Shown here piece by piece: positions 46,681 through 55,625 of a stretch of 64,000 nucleotides of DNA (its first letter is position 1; each line of letters begins with the position of its first letter). The notes beneath the pieces are model-generated. The model did no database searches. It had not been told where the DNA came from and saw only the letters and a program-made list of their open reading frames with translations. The position numbers were made by a program, and so were the translations under genes. The stretch spans positions 1 to 64,000 of the forward strand of contig JAISSX010000019.1 in assembly GCA_031272885.1 (NCBI GenBank). Reading direction: 5' to 3'. This DNA comes from Bifidobacteriaceae bacterium (GTDB taxonomy: Bacteria > Actinomycetota > Actinomycetes > Actinomycetales > WQXJ01).

Positions 46681-47205
46681 GTAGACCGGCCCCTCCCGTC
46701 GCGTGGAAGATTCCTGCGTCATCCCGGCGCTTCTCTTGGCGCCGTCCGAGGGTTCCCAATCCACCCACAGTCATCCCGGGCACCGCCCCGATGCCAAACT
46801 CGCGCCACCACTTGCGACCTTCGCTCACTCTTTGGTCACTCGCCCGGCCCTGGCACAGTGACCGCCCCTGCTCGGGTAACTGCTACTGAACCGCCCAAGC
46901 CCCTGACCTGCACAGACACTCCAGCCGGCGTTCCGCCGTCAGCCCGTCCACCAGCCTCGACCAACTCGCCGTGCCCAAAAAGCGCGCGAAGCTCGCACCC
47001 GGGACTCCCGATCGCCGCATCGGGTGAGGCTGAACCTATCGGATCGGCTCATTTCGCTACGGGGGACGGTTCCGTGTTGCGGGGTTACGGGGGGAGAGTT
47101 CCGGGTTACGGGTTACAGCGTGGTTCTGGGTCAGACACGGGGCGGCAAGAGGCGAATTGACCTTTCGTGCCGGAAAAGTGACCTTTCGGGAGGGAGAGGA
47201 GGGGG
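46681..47205. other. Gene-free stretch with decayed repeat pieces
   Basis: 525 bases without a supportable gene. Pieces shared with the composite repeats: CATCCCGG at 46723 and 46773, CTGACCTGCACA at 46903-46914 (also in copy 4) and the right arm at 47152-47195. It looks like an expanded or eroded repeat copy. Short open frames here have no ribosome site or family likeness. Confidence 0.6.
47152..47195 (-). repeat. GAAAGGTCA composite repeat, copy 3 (right side only)
   Basis: GAATTGACCTTTCGTGCCGG then AAAGTGACCTTTCGGGAGG; no matching left arm could be found within 350 bases. It ends 11 bp past the stop of the lacI gene. Confidence 0.75.
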
Positions 47206-48252
47206 CTAGGCCGCGGTGGAGCCGCGCTGGATCAGCTCGAAATCGGCGAAGAGCGTCCTGGCCTCGGGCTGGTCGGCCCGCTTGGTGCCCCCCAGGGTAA
47301 GCACTACCCGTTGTTCCAAGAAGGCCACGGCCTCCCGGGCAATCTGGTCCAGGCCAGGGTCAATGGTGGTGAGCGGAGGGAAGGAGTACTCGGCCTCTTC
47401 GATGTTGTCGAAGCCCACCACCATGACGTCTTGGGGCACCCGTATCCCGCGGTGGGCCAGGGCCGCCATCGCCCCCAACGCCAAGGCGTCGGTAAACGCC
47501 ACCACCGCGTCCGGCCTGATGCCGCTATCCAAGATGGTCTCCATCACCTGATAGCCGGTGGACTGGAAGTAGTTGGGCAGCGGGATCAGGCCTTTGGGAT
47601 CAAGGCTCAAACCGTGGGCATCCATGGCCCGGCGCACGCCCTTGAGGCGCAGCATGCCGGATGACGGCTCCGGGTCATCCTTGACACCCAACGCCACAAT
47701 GCTCTGCGCCCCCAACTTGATGACGTGTTCGGTGGCGGCCTTCATGGCCTCGATGTTCTGCATCGTGACATGGTCAACCGGCGCGCCGAAGACCCGCTCC
47801 CCCAGCAGCACCAGCGGGAAGGGCACCGCCAGCAGGTCCTTGTCCGCCAAGCTGAGCGCCACCGGAGAGAACATCACGCCATCGACCAGTTGGGCTTTGG
47901 CCGGGTCTAGTAGACGCAGTTCGCGGTCACGCTCACCGCCGGTAGTCTCAAGGAGTACGGTCAGGCCGAAGGACGCAGCCTCGCGCACCACGGCCTCAGC
48001 CAGTTCGGCGAAGTAGCCGCCCAGGACGGTGGGGACAACCAGGGAGATCATGCCGGTTCGGCCAAGTGAGAGGTGCCTGGCCGAGAGGTTCACGGTGTAG
48101 CCCAGTTGTTCCACGGCCGCCGCCACCCTGGCCTTGGTCTCCTCACGCATGTACTGATAGCCGTTGAGATAGTTCGAGACCGTCTTGACCGAGACACCAG
48201 CCAGTTCGGCAACGTCGCGGATGGTCGCCGCGTTACCTACTTTTCGCGCCAC
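47206..48252 (-). CDS. LacI-family transcriptional regulator
   Basis: 348 aa from GTG at 48252 (AAAGGT 7 bases ahead; the open frame to 48315 lacks homology). N-terminal helix-turn-helix ATIRDVAELAGVSVKTVSNYLNG and hinge helix, followed by a periplasmic-binding-like sugar-sensing domain. Operator-like AAACGTT sites ahead of itself and of the aldo/keto reductase suggest its targets. Ligand unknown, probably a sugar or nucleoside. Confidence 0.9.
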   Translation of the reverse strand: MARKVGNAATIRDVAELAGVSVKTVSNYLNGYQYMREETKARVAAAVEQLGYTVNLSARHLSLGRTGMISLVVPTVLGGYFAELAEAVVREAASFGLTVLLETTGGERDRELRLLDPAKAQLVDGVMFSPVALSLADKDLLAVPFPLVLLGERVFGAPVDHVTMQNIEAMKAATEHVIKLGAQSIVALGVKDDPEPSSGMLRLKGVRRAMDAHGLSLDPKGLIPLPNYFQSTGYQVMETILDSGIRPDAVVAFTDALALGAMAALAHRGIRVPQDVMVVGFDNIEEAEYSFPPLTTIDPGLDQIAREAVAFLEQRVVLTLGGTKRADQPEARTLFADFELIQRGSTAA

Positions 48253-48341
48253 TTCATACCTTTGATAGAGGTGCGCCCACCGACCGCTGGACGGCGACCC
48301 GGCAGGGCGCGCCAACGGGCCCTGTACTGCCCTAATGGTAG

Positions 48342-48355
48342 GGGAACGTTTGCGC
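48342..48355 (-). promoter_or_regulatory. LacI-type operator-like site ahead of lacI
   Basis: Minus strand CGCAAACGTTCCCC, differing in two places from GTAAACGTTTCCC at 45322. It lies next to a TACCAT box (48340-48335), consistent with autorepression. Confidence 0.45.
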
Positions 48356-48360
48356 CCTCG

Positions 48361-48385
48361 CCCTCACACGGCGCGCGGGTGAGGG
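48361..48385 (-). terminator. Hairpin after the cytosine deaminase gene
   Basis: CCCTCAC (48361-48367)/GTGAGGG (48379-48385), loop 11, directly against the stop codon on the minus strand. Confidence 0.5.
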
Positions 48386-48841
48386 TTAGTCCTCTTCGCC
48401 GATGTCCTCGTTCCACAAGGTGGGCTCGTCTCGGATGAAGGCCTCCATCATGGCGATGCAATCAGGGTCATCCAGCACCGTAACCTCGACGCCACGGGCC
48501 TTCAGATAATCCTCGCCGCCCATGAACGTACGGTTCTCGCCAATGATCACCCGCGGGATCTTGTACAACAGGACCGAACCCGTGCACATGTCACACGGCG
48601 AGAGGGTGGTGACCAGCGTGGCACGGGCATAAACCGTGGCCGGCAACCGTCCGGCGTTCTCCAGGCAGTCAGTCTCACCGTGGCGAATGGCCGAGGCCAT
48701 CTGCACCCGTTGGTTATGGCCCACGGCCAGCAGTTTGCCGTCCACGTACAGGGCCGCCCCGATGGGTATGCCGCCCTCGGCCCGTGATTCGCGGGCCGCC
48801 GCCAGCGCTGGTGCCAGCAGGGCTTTCAAGTCTTCCGACAT
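48386..48841 (-). CDS. Cytosine deaminase, Fcy1-like
   Basis: 151 aa zinc deaminase. His54-Glu56 (RHGETDCLENAGRL) and Cys83, Cys86 (LSPCDMCTGSVL) are the zinc and catalytic set. The sequence around them, and the ending TLWNEDIGEED, follow yeast cytosine deaminase Fcy1 far more closely than bacterial CodA or CDA-type cytidine deaminases. ATG at 48841 with AGGAGG 7 bases ahead. It lies after a nucleoside importer on the same strand, 53 bases away, supporting base or nucleoside salvage. Confidence 0.87.
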   Translation of the reverse strand: MSEDLKALLAPALAAARESRAEGGIPIGAALYVDGKLLAVGHNQRVQMASAIRHGETDCLENAGRLPATVYARATLVTTLSPCDMCTGSVLLYKIPRVIIGENRTFMGGEDYLKARGVEVTVLDDPDCIAMMEAFIRDEPTLWNEDIGEED

Positions 48842-48860
48842 GGTCAACCTCCTTGTTGAG

Positions 48861-48881
48861 ATCCCGGGTCAAGCCCGGGAT
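48861..48881. repeat. TCCCGGGCTTGACCCGGGA palindrome, solitary copy
   Basis: Perfect 9-bp arms around TCA. It sits between the permease and deaminase genes; the same palindrome stands inside composite repeat copies 2 and 4. Confidence 0.75.
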
Positions 48882-48893
48882 GACCCTTCTTAC

Positions 48894-49790
48894 CTAGGCC
48901 CGCTTGTAGGCCTTCAGGTAGGCGCCGGGGTAACGCACCCCCCGGCCCCAGATGATCAGCGCCGCCACCACCACTATGTAGGGCAACGCCAACCACAGTT
49001 CGTTTGGCACGCTAGCAAATGTGGTGGTGATCGCCAACTGTTTCTCTAGCCCCTCGGCAAAGCCGAACAGCAGCGCCCCACCCACCGTGGGCCACACCTT
49101 CCAGCGGCCGAAAATGACCAGGGCAATACACACCCAGCCGCGTCCGGACACAATGTCAAGCGAGAACGACCCCAGCATCGCCACGGTCAGGAACGCCCCA
49201 CCCAGGCCCATAAACGCGCCACCCACGGTCAGTGCCAGGTAACGGGTCAACGGCACGGAGACCCCCGCGGCATCGGCCGCTTCCGGGCTTTCGCCGACCG
49301 CCCGCAGCTTCAAGCCCATACCGGTGGAGCGCAGCACCCACCAGATCACCGGCGCCACCACGAACAGCGCCAGGTAGGTCAACGGGTATTGTCCGATGAC
49401 GGCCGTGCTGCCAAACAGTTTGGACAGCTTGGGCACCTGCTCCGAGGCGCCGCCGGAGGACTTCAAGCGGGACACGAAGTTGCAGGCCGCCACCAGCAGC
49501 AAAGTGGTGCCGATGCCCGCGACGTGCTGGTTCACGCCTACGGTGACGGTCAGCAGGCCCATCAGGGCACCTGCCGCCGCGCCGGCCAGCATGGCCACCA
49601 AGATGCCCCACCAGGCCGAATGCAACGCCCCCGAGGCCAGGAAGCCCACAAACGCCCCCAGGTACATGGTGCCTTCAATACCCAGGTTCAACACGCCGGA
49701 ACGCTCGGTGATGACCTCGCCCAGGCCGGCAAACACCAGGGGCGTGGCCACGGTCAGCATCATGGTCAACACAGCCAACGTTTGGGTCAT
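48894..49790 (-). CDS. Nucleoside ABC transporter permease 2
   Basis: 298 aa, about eight helices, branched-chain-amino-acid-type permease family as in BmpA-NupABC systems. GVLNLGIEGTMYLGAF near the N-terminus is the diagnostic pattern; GMGLKLRAVGESPEAADAAG is the ATPase contact. ATG at 49790 overlaps the upstream stop (ATGA). Confidence 0.92.
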   Translation of the reverse strand: MTQTLAVLTMMLTVATPLVFAGLGEVITERSGVLNLGIEGTMYLGAFVGFLASGALHSAWWGILVAMLAGAAAGALMGLLTVTVGVNQHVAGIGTTLLLVAACNFVSRLKSSGGASEQVPKLSKLFGSTAVIGQYPLTYLALFVVAPVIWWVLRSTGMGLKLRAVGESPEAADAAGVSVPLTRYLALTVGGAFMGLGGAFLTVAMLGSFSLDIVSGRGWVCIALVIFGRWKVWPTVGGALLFGFAEGLEKQLAITTTFASVPNELWLALPYIVVVAALIIWGRGVRYPGAYLKAYKRA

Positions 49791-50959
49791 GACGCGCCCC
49801 CCTTTGCCACCAGGCGTTTCCACCAGCGCGGCCGCCAGAACCGGATCACCAGCGCCGCCACCACCGTCAACAGCAAGGTGGCGGACATGATCTCGCCCAT
49901 GTAGGAAGGCAGGTGCAGCGACACCTGGGCCTTCTCCGCCCCGATGCCGATCAGCCCCAGCAGCAACGCCACCAGCGTGACGCCGATGGCGCTCAGCGCA
50001 CCTAGGGTTGCCACCACGATGCCGGTGTAGCCGTAGTTGTGGCTGATCGACTCGGTCAGTTGGTGGGACACGCCACACACCTGCACCGCCCCGCCCAGGC
50101 CGGCCACCCCGCCTGAGATCAGCGCCGCCTTCAACTGGTAGCCCTTGACGTCGATGCCGCTGGCCAGGGCCGCGCCGGGTGCCTGGCCCACCGCCTTCAA
50201 GCGCAGGCCAGTGGCGGTTGTTGCCACCAACACCCCGGTGACCACCACCAGCAGGAGCGCCACCAACAGGCCGGCATGGACCCGGGTGCCGAACAGCCGC
50301 GGCAGCGCGTACGAGCCGCTGAATTCGATCGTGTTGGCGAAACCCGTCTTCGGGTTGCGCCACGGCCCGTTCAACAGGCCCTGCACCACCAGCAACGCCA
50401 CCGGGTTGAGCAGCAGCGTGGTCACCACCTCGTCGATGCCGAAGCGGGTCCGCAGGTAGGCCGGTATCGCCATCCAGGCCACGCCGCAGATGGCACCCAC
50501 CGCCAGTGCGGTGGTCAGGGCCACCGGGCGGGGCGCATCCGGCAGGTTCAACGCCACGGCCGTGGCACCCACCGCGCCAACCAGGAACTGGCCTTCGCCG
50601 CCGATGTTGTAGAAGCCGGCCTTGAAGGCGATCGCCACCGCCAGGCCGGTAAACAACAGCGGTGTGGCCGCAATCAACACCTCCACCACGCCGTTGACTG
50701 AAGTCAACGGCACCATCAGGTAACGCTTGTAGGCCGCCGTGGGATTGGCCCCGGCCGCCCGGATGGGCCCGGCGGTGACAGCGATGGTGGCTAACACCGC
50801 CGCCAGTACGGCCACCAGGGCGCCGGCGCGGCGCAGCCAGGCGGCCTTGGCGGCGGCGCGGCGGGCCGCGATCTGCGGCGCCCGCTGGGGGCTGTCCTTG
50901 GGTGGTCGCAGCTTGGGCGGCACCGGCCCGGGTGAAGGTTCGGGCGTCAAGACGCTCAC
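49787..50959 (-). CDS. Nucleoside ABC transporter permease 1
   Basis: 390 aa, first permease of the pair, with a 45-residue basic Pro-rich N-terminal tail. Patterns FKAGFYNIGGEGQFLVGA and GLRLKAVGQAPGAALASGI. Overlaps both neighbours. Confidence 0.92.
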   Translation of the reverse strand: MSVLTPEPSPGPVPPKLRPPKDSPQRAPQIAARRAAAKAAWLRRAGALVAVLAAVLATIAVTAGPIRAAGANPTAAYKRYLMVPLTSVNGVVEVLIAATPLLFTGLAVAIAFKAGFYNIGGEGQFLVGAVGATAVALNLPDAPRPVALTTALAVGAICGVAWMAIPAYLRTRFGIDEVVTTLLLNPVALLVVQGLLNGPWRNPKTGFANTIEFSGSYALPRLFGTRVHAGLLVALLLVVVTGVLVATTATGLRLKAVGQAPGAALASGIDVKGYQLKAALISGGVAGLGGAVQVCGVSHQLTESISHNYGYTGIVVATLGALSAIGVTLVALLLGLIGIGAEKAQVSLHLPSYMGEIMSATLLLTVVAALVIRFWRPRWWKRLVAKGGAS

Positions 50960-52641
50960 GCCGGCACCTCCTTCTCCCCGGCAGCCGAAGGGGCCCCGGC
51001 GGCCGGCGCAGCCGAAGCCGCCGAAGCGGTGGCCGCCTCCGGTTGCGCACCCGCCATCAGCAGGCCCAGTGTCGCCATGTCGGCATCATCGCGGGCCAAC
51101 GTGGCCGCGATGCGGCCCTCATACAGCACCACGATCGTGTCCGCCAGCAACAGGATCTCGTCCAGATCCTCGCTGATCAACAGCACCCCGGCGCCGCCGG
51201 CCGCACAGGCTTTCAACTGGTCGTGGACAAACTCGCAGGCCCCCACATCCAGGCCGCGAGTCGGTTGCGAGGCGACGATGGCGCGCGGCCGGCGGGACAG
51301 GGCCCGCGCCAGCAACACCTTCTGCATGTTGCCACCCGACAGCGTCCCTACCGGGTCGGTTGGGGAAGCCTTGATGGCGTAGCGTTCAATCGCCTTGTGG
51401 GCGTGCCGGCGGATGCGGTGCCGGTTCAAGAATGGCCCCCGCTTGAACGCCTCGATGTCCTCCAACACCAACGTGTGCTCCACCGACAAGGTGGGCGCAA
51501 TCGAGGCCTTGCGGTCTTCCAGGATGCGCCCCAACCCGGCTTCGAACCGCCCGGCCGGCCCCAACGCCGTGACATCCTTGCCGCCCAAACTGATGGTGCC
51601 GGCATCGGGCGCCTTGATGGCGCAAAGAACCGCGCCCAACTCGGCCTGGCCGTTACCGGACACCCCGGCCACGCCCACAATCTCACCCGACCCAACCTCA
51701 AGGTGGTCGATCTGCAGCAAAGGCCGGGCCTCGCCATCGACCCTCAGATCCTTCACCGCCAAGACCGGCACCGGGTGGGCACCCGTGTCCACCTCGGTCT
51801 TCAAGAACAGCCCGTCCTGGTGGGGGTGGATCACGTCCAGGCCGGTGGCCTCGACGAACTCGGGGGAAGCCAGGGCCTCGGCGCCAACCATCAGCCGCGC
51901 CAGGTCGGCCGGTTCCACCTGCTCGGTAGCCAGGTCAACCGTGGCCGTCAGCCGCCCGTGGCGCAGCACGCTGATGCGGTTGGCAATGTCCAGCACTTCG
52001 CGCAGCTTGTGGGAGATCAGCAACACGCCCATGCCTTGGGCCACCAGGCGGCGCACGGCCGTGAACAAGGCGGCTGAGTCCTGCGGCGTCAACACCGCCG
52101 TCGGTTCATCCAGGATCAGCAGGCGGCAGTCACCTACCAGGGCCTTCAGGATCTCAACGCGCTGGCGTTCACCCACCGACAGGTCTTCCACCCGGGCGTC
52201 CGGATCAACTTCGACCCCAAGGCGTTGGGCCGCGGCCACCACGGCCTGCCGGCCCCCGGCCACATCCAGTGGACCCCAGTTGGACCGGGCCAACAGCACA
52301 TTCTCGGTCACCGTCATGGGGCCCACCAGCGAAAACTCTTGGGTCACCATGCCTAGCCCGGCCCGGATGGCGTCGCCGGGGCTGGAGATGGCGACCCGTT
52401 TGCCGGCAATCTCGGCCCAGCCGTCATCGGGCTTGGCCAGGCCGAACAGACAGCGCATCAAGGTGGACTTGCCGGCGCCGTTCTCACCCAACAGGGCGTG
52501 CACCTCGCCGGGTTTGACGTCCAACGACACATGGTCACAGGCCACCAACTGGCCGAACGTCTTGGTCAACCCGACCAACCGAACCAGGGGGACAGCCGCC
52601 TCCGCAGGCTGGCCGCCCCCCTGATCCACGCTGACAGTCAC
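50956..52641 (-). CDS. Nucleoside ABC transporter, double ATPase
   Basis: 561 aa with two ABC domains. The first has Walker A GENGAGKST, signature LSVGERQRVEIL and Walker B LLILDEPTAVL. The second has a degenerate Walker A (GVSGNGQAEL) and signature LSGGNMQKVLLARAL. This is the NupA/YufO layout of purine nucleoside importers. GTG start overlaps the BMP stop (TAGTG). Confidence 0.93.
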   Translation of the reverse strand: MTVSVDQGGGQPAEAAVPLVRLVGLTKTFGQLVACDHVSLDVKPGEVHALLGENGAGKSTLMRCLFGLAKPDDGWAEIAGKRVAISSPGDAIRAGLGMVTQEFSLVGPMTVTENVLLARSNWGPLDVAGGRQAVVAAAQRLGVEVDPDARVEDLSVGERQRVEILKALVGDCRLLILDEPTAVLTPQDSAALFTAVRRLVAQGMGVLLISHKLREVLDIANRISVLRHGRLTATVDLATEQVEPADLARLMVGAEALASPEFVEATGLDVIHPHQDGLFLKTEVDTGAHPVPVLAVKDLRVDGEARPLLQIDHLEVGSGEIVGVAGVSGNGQAELGAVLCAIKAPDAGTISLGGKDVTALGPAGRFEAGLGRILEDRKASIAPTLSVEHTLVLEDIEAFKRGPFLNRHRIRRHAHKAIERYAIKASPTDPVGTLSGGNMQKVLLARALSRRPRAIVASQPTRGLDVGACEFVHDQLKACAAGGAGVLLISEDLDEILLLADTIVVLYEGRIAATLARDDADMATLGLLMAGAQPEAATASAASAAPAAGAPSAAGEKEVPA

Positions 52642-53786
52642 TATTCGGCGGCGGAGACTTCCGTCGAACCGGCGGGAGCCTCCTCGTTGATTTCAACCGC
52701 GAAGGTGCCGGCCTCGATCTCGGCCTGTTTGGCTTCCACCTGTGCCACCAGATCGGCCGGAACATCAACCACCAGGTCGGTGTTGATCGGTGCGATAGAG
52801 CTGCCGCCGTTCTTCATGAACGAGTATTGGCCCAGGTTGGAGGCGGTGTAGGTGCCGGCGTTGAGCTGCTCCACCAGCGCCATCACGGTCGGCTTGACGT
52901 CCCACAACAGCGAGGTCACCACATTCTGCGGTGCCTGGTCCTTCTGGTCCACCATCATGCCGACGGCCGGCAGCCCGGCCTCTTGGGCGGCGGCGATGAC
53001 GCCGTCACGCTCCGCGAACAGCACGTCCGCGCCGGCCGCGATCTGGGCTTCAGCGGCCGTCTTGGCGGTGGCCGGGTCGAAGAAGCTGTTAATGAAGCTG
53101 ACCTTGACGGTGGCTGCCGGGTTAGTGGCGGCAACGCCCTCGATGAAACCGTTGACAATCCGGTTGACTTCAGGGATTGGCATGGCGGCCACCACGCCAA
53201 CCACGTTCGACTGAGTTAGGCCGCCGGCCAGCATGCCGGCCAGGTAGGCGGGATCCTGGATCCAGTTGTCGAACACCGACAGGTTGGGGGCAACCTCGGC
53301 CTCGCCCGAGCCGAAGGCGAAGGCGATGTCCGGGAACTCGGCCGCCACCGTGCGCACGGCCGCTTCGGCCGAGAAGGCGTCACCGATGATGAGGTCCGGC
53401 TTCTGGTTCTCGGCGATGTCCCGCAGCGTGTTCTCCATGCTGTCGGGCGTGTCAATCGAGTCGACGTATTCGTACTTGATCAGGCCTTCGGCCGCGACCG
53501 CTTCGAGGGCGGTGTGGATGGCGCCGTCCCACGGTTCTTCCAGCGGGGTGGCGAAGACGCCGTAAACGTAGAGTTGCGTGGCGCCGGTGTCGGTGCCTTC
53601 CGTGCCGGCATCGGTGCCGGTGTCTTCAGTAGCGGCGGCGGCGCCGGTGTCTTCGGCTGCCGGGGTGTCAGTCTTGGTGGTCTCGCCGGTCTCCCCACCA
53701 CACGCGCTGAGCAGCAGTCCCGCTGCCGCTCCAATCGCGATAAGGCCGGAAAGACGTGTGGTGCGGCGGCGGAACGATGAGCGCAT
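52641..53786 (-). CDS. BMP-family nucleoside-binding lipoprotein
   Basis: 381 aa. Lipobox LLLSAC, lipidated Cys29, then a Thr/Ala/Asp/Glu-rich spacer to about 70. BMP domain with VYGVFATPLEEPWDGAIHTAL, FGSGEAEVAPNLSVFD and the extended MPIPEVNRIVNGFIEG. BMP proteins bind purine nucleosides. First gene of the importer operon; 138-bp spacer upstream includes an iterated-motif copy. Confidence 0.92.
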   Translation of the reverse strand: MRSSFRRRTTRLSGLIAIGAAAGLLLSACGGETGETTKTDTPAAEDTGAAAATEDTGTDAGTEGTDTGATQLYVYGVFATPLEEPWDGAIHTALEAVAAEGLIKYEYVDSIDTPDSMENTLRDIAENQKPDLIIGDAFSAEAAVRTVAAEFPDIAFAFGSGEAEVAPNLSVFDNWIQDPAYLAGMLAGGLTQSNVVGVVAAMPIPEVNRIVNGFIEGVAATNPAATVKVSFINSFFDPATAKTAAEAQIAAGADVLFAERDGVIAAAQEAGLPAVGMMVDQKDQAPQNVVTSLLWDVKPTVMALVEQLNAGTYTASNLGQYSFMKNGGSSIAPINTDLVVDVPADLVAQVEAKQAEIEAGTFAVEINEEAPAGSTEVSAAE

Positions 53787-53898
53787 GGAGGAGGGTCCCT
53801 TCGCTAAGTCTTTGGTTGTCTCAGCTAGATTACCCGGGCCGTGTTGCCACCCGGTTTCACTCCCCGGGCGCGCCGCCTGACACCTGTTGTAACACCCT

Positions 53899-53915
53899 GC
53901 CCGATGCCGCCCGGC
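53899..53915. repeat. Variant copy of the iterated motif
   Basis: TGCCCGATGCCGCCCGG, one change from the main form, in the spacer between the BMP gene and the PH-domain-like gene, just past the stop of the latter. Confidence 0.55.
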
Positions 53916-53924
53916 CCGCCTCGG

Positions 53925-54953
53925 TTACCGGGTCAGGCGGGAGGACAGCAGATTCGCCAGGTCCTCCGGGTCGCCGTAGGCGGCCAGGTGGGCCGCCACC
54001 TGCTTCATGTCCCGCGGCCAGAAGCCGGCGCCGTTGACGAAGACCCGCCTACCGGAGTGATACTGCACCAGGCATGAGAAGCGCAGGCGGATCCTGAGCG
54101 TCGCCAGCGTTTGCACGCGGCGCACGTCAACGGTGGGAACGTGAACGTCGCGCCCGGATATCCGCCGCAAGACAACTTCCGCTGAGCTGACCGTGATGCT
54201 GCGTGGACGCACCACCACCAGGCCGTAAAGCAGGTTGGCCGCCACCGCCACCACGGCCACAGCGCTGGCCACCCAGACCTTCACCTGGTCGCCGTCGTGT
54301 TGGGCCAGTGTGAACGCCATCAGGCCGCCATTCAGCGCCACGAAGTAGAGCGCCACGCTGAAGCCACCCCACGGCACCAGGCAGGTGGGCCCGGTCTTGT
54401 AGACAGTGGTCTTGGTGGAAGCGTTGCGGCTAGCCGCAGGCTGGCCGGGAGCGCCCGCGTCAACTCGATCGGCAAACAGGTTGGCCAACTCTTCGCGGCC
54501 GATGTCCAGATTGGCCGCCGTCACCAGCAGGCCCGTCTCGGTCAGGCGACGCCGCTGCCCACCGCGTACGTTCGCCGGGATGATGGTGGGGTCGGTGACC
54601 ACCAGGCGCACCCCGGTCCGGCTGGCGGACTGCACGCGCACCGAGCGCCAGTCGATTTCGCCCAACCGGCGCCCCAGCCTGGTGTTGTTGAAGCGGAAGC
54701 CCTGGTCGGTCAGAACCAGCCCGGTTCGGTCACCGCTACGTGCCAGCGGCAAGTTCCCGTCGATCACCGCCGCGCAGACAAGCGCTAGGACAGCACTGGG
54801 CAGGAAAAGCAACTGGACAGTGTCCCTGGTGAGCCCAACCGCTAGGCCAACCCAAACCCACACGCCAACGATGCCTGCCACCAGGGCCACGCCAATGCCA
54901 ATGCGCCGCCACTGCTTACCCTTGGGGGCAAGCTCCACCCGTACCGCACTCAT
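53925..54953 (-). CDS. Membrane protein with PH-like domains, unknown function
   Basis: 342 aa from ATG at 54953. Two hydrophobic pairs (about 20-65 and 205-260), each followed by a segment resembling bacterial PH-like (DUF304 type) folds: TDQGFRFNNTRLGRRLGEIDWRSVRVQ and VRPRSITVSSAEVVLRRISGRDVHV. Gene begins 7 bases after deoC. No function inferred. Confidence 0.75.
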   Translation of the reverse strand: MSAVRVELAPKGKQWRRIGIGVALVAGIVGVWVWVGLAVGLTRDTVQLLFLPSAVLALVCAAVIDGNLPLARSGDRTGLVLTDQGFRFNNTRLGRRLGEIDWRSVRVQSASRTGVRLVVTDPTIIPANVRGGQRRRLTETGLLVTAANLDIGREELANLFADRVDAGAPGQPAASRNASTKTTVYKTGPTCLVPWGGFSVALYFVALNGGLMAFTLAQHDGDQVKVWVASAVAVVAVAANLLYGLVVVRPRSITVSSAEVVLRRISGRDVHVPTVDVRRVQTLATLRIRLRFSCLVQYHSGRRVFVNGAGFWPRDMKQVAAHLAAYGDPEDLANLLSSRLTR

Positions 54954-54960
54954 CCGAGCT

Positions 54961-55596
54961 TCACCCCAACTCGGCCAGGATCTGCGCGGTCGCCGAGAGG
55001 CCCAGCCGAGTCGCCCCGGCCGCAATCATCGCCTCGGCGTCAGCCAGAGTGCGGATACCGCCGGATGCCTTCACCTGGAGGCGGTCACCAACTGTCGCCT
55101 TCATCAGTTCGACCGCATGGACGGTGGCCCCGCCGGCCGGGTGAAAACCGGTGGACGTCTTGACGAAGTTGGCCCCAGCCTGCTCCGCCACCCGGCAGAC
55201 CCGCACAATCTCGTCATCGCTGAGAGCGGCCGATTCGATGATGACCTTAAGGATCGTGTCGCCTGGGACAGCCTCGCGCACCGCCTTGATGTCATCTCGC
55301 ACCAGGTCCCACTGGCCGGCCTTCAGCGCACCCAGGTTCACCACCATGTCGATTTCGTCCGCACCCAGTCTGACGGCCTCGGCGGCCTCGGCCGCCTTGA
55401 CGCCCGGCTGGTGCGCCCCTGCCGGAAAGCCGCAAACCGTCGCCAGCTTCAGTCCCTTGGTGTCCACCGGCAGCAGCGACGGCGAAATGCAGACCGAATA
55501 GACGCCCAGGCTGACGCCCTGGTCCACCAGCGCCGCGACATCTGCCGGGGTGGTTTCAGGCTTGAGCAGGGTGTGATCAATCATCCGCGCCAGCAT
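54961..55596 (-). CDS. deoC: Deoxyribose-phosphate aldolase
   Basis: 211 aa class I aldolase. Schiff-base Lys146 (FVKTSTGF), second Lys176 (VKASGGIR), acid pair around Asp81-Glu. Splits deoxyribose 5-phosphate to glyceraldehyde 3-phosphate and acetaldehyde, the last step of deoxynucleoside use. It lies between purine genes and the nucleoside importer. Confidence 0.94.
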   Translation of the reverse strand: MLARMIDHTLLKPETTPADVAALVDQGVSLGVYSVCISPSLLPVDTKGLKLATVCGFPAGAHQPGVKAAEAAEAVRLGADEIDMVVNLGALKAGQWDLVRDDIKAVREAVPGDTILKVIIESAALSDDEIVRVCRVAEQAGANFVKTSTGFHPAGGATVHAVELMKATVGDRLQVKASGGIRTLADAEAMIAAGATRLGLSATAQILAELG

Positions 55597-55625
55597 GGAT
55601 CCAGCCTAGCCAAGAAGGGGAGGGG

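Noticed and set aside
48894-51050. 718-aa fusion-like frame covering both nucleoside permeases
   Set aside because: Only the part from 49790 on is real; the upper part is permease 1 read in the wrong frame.
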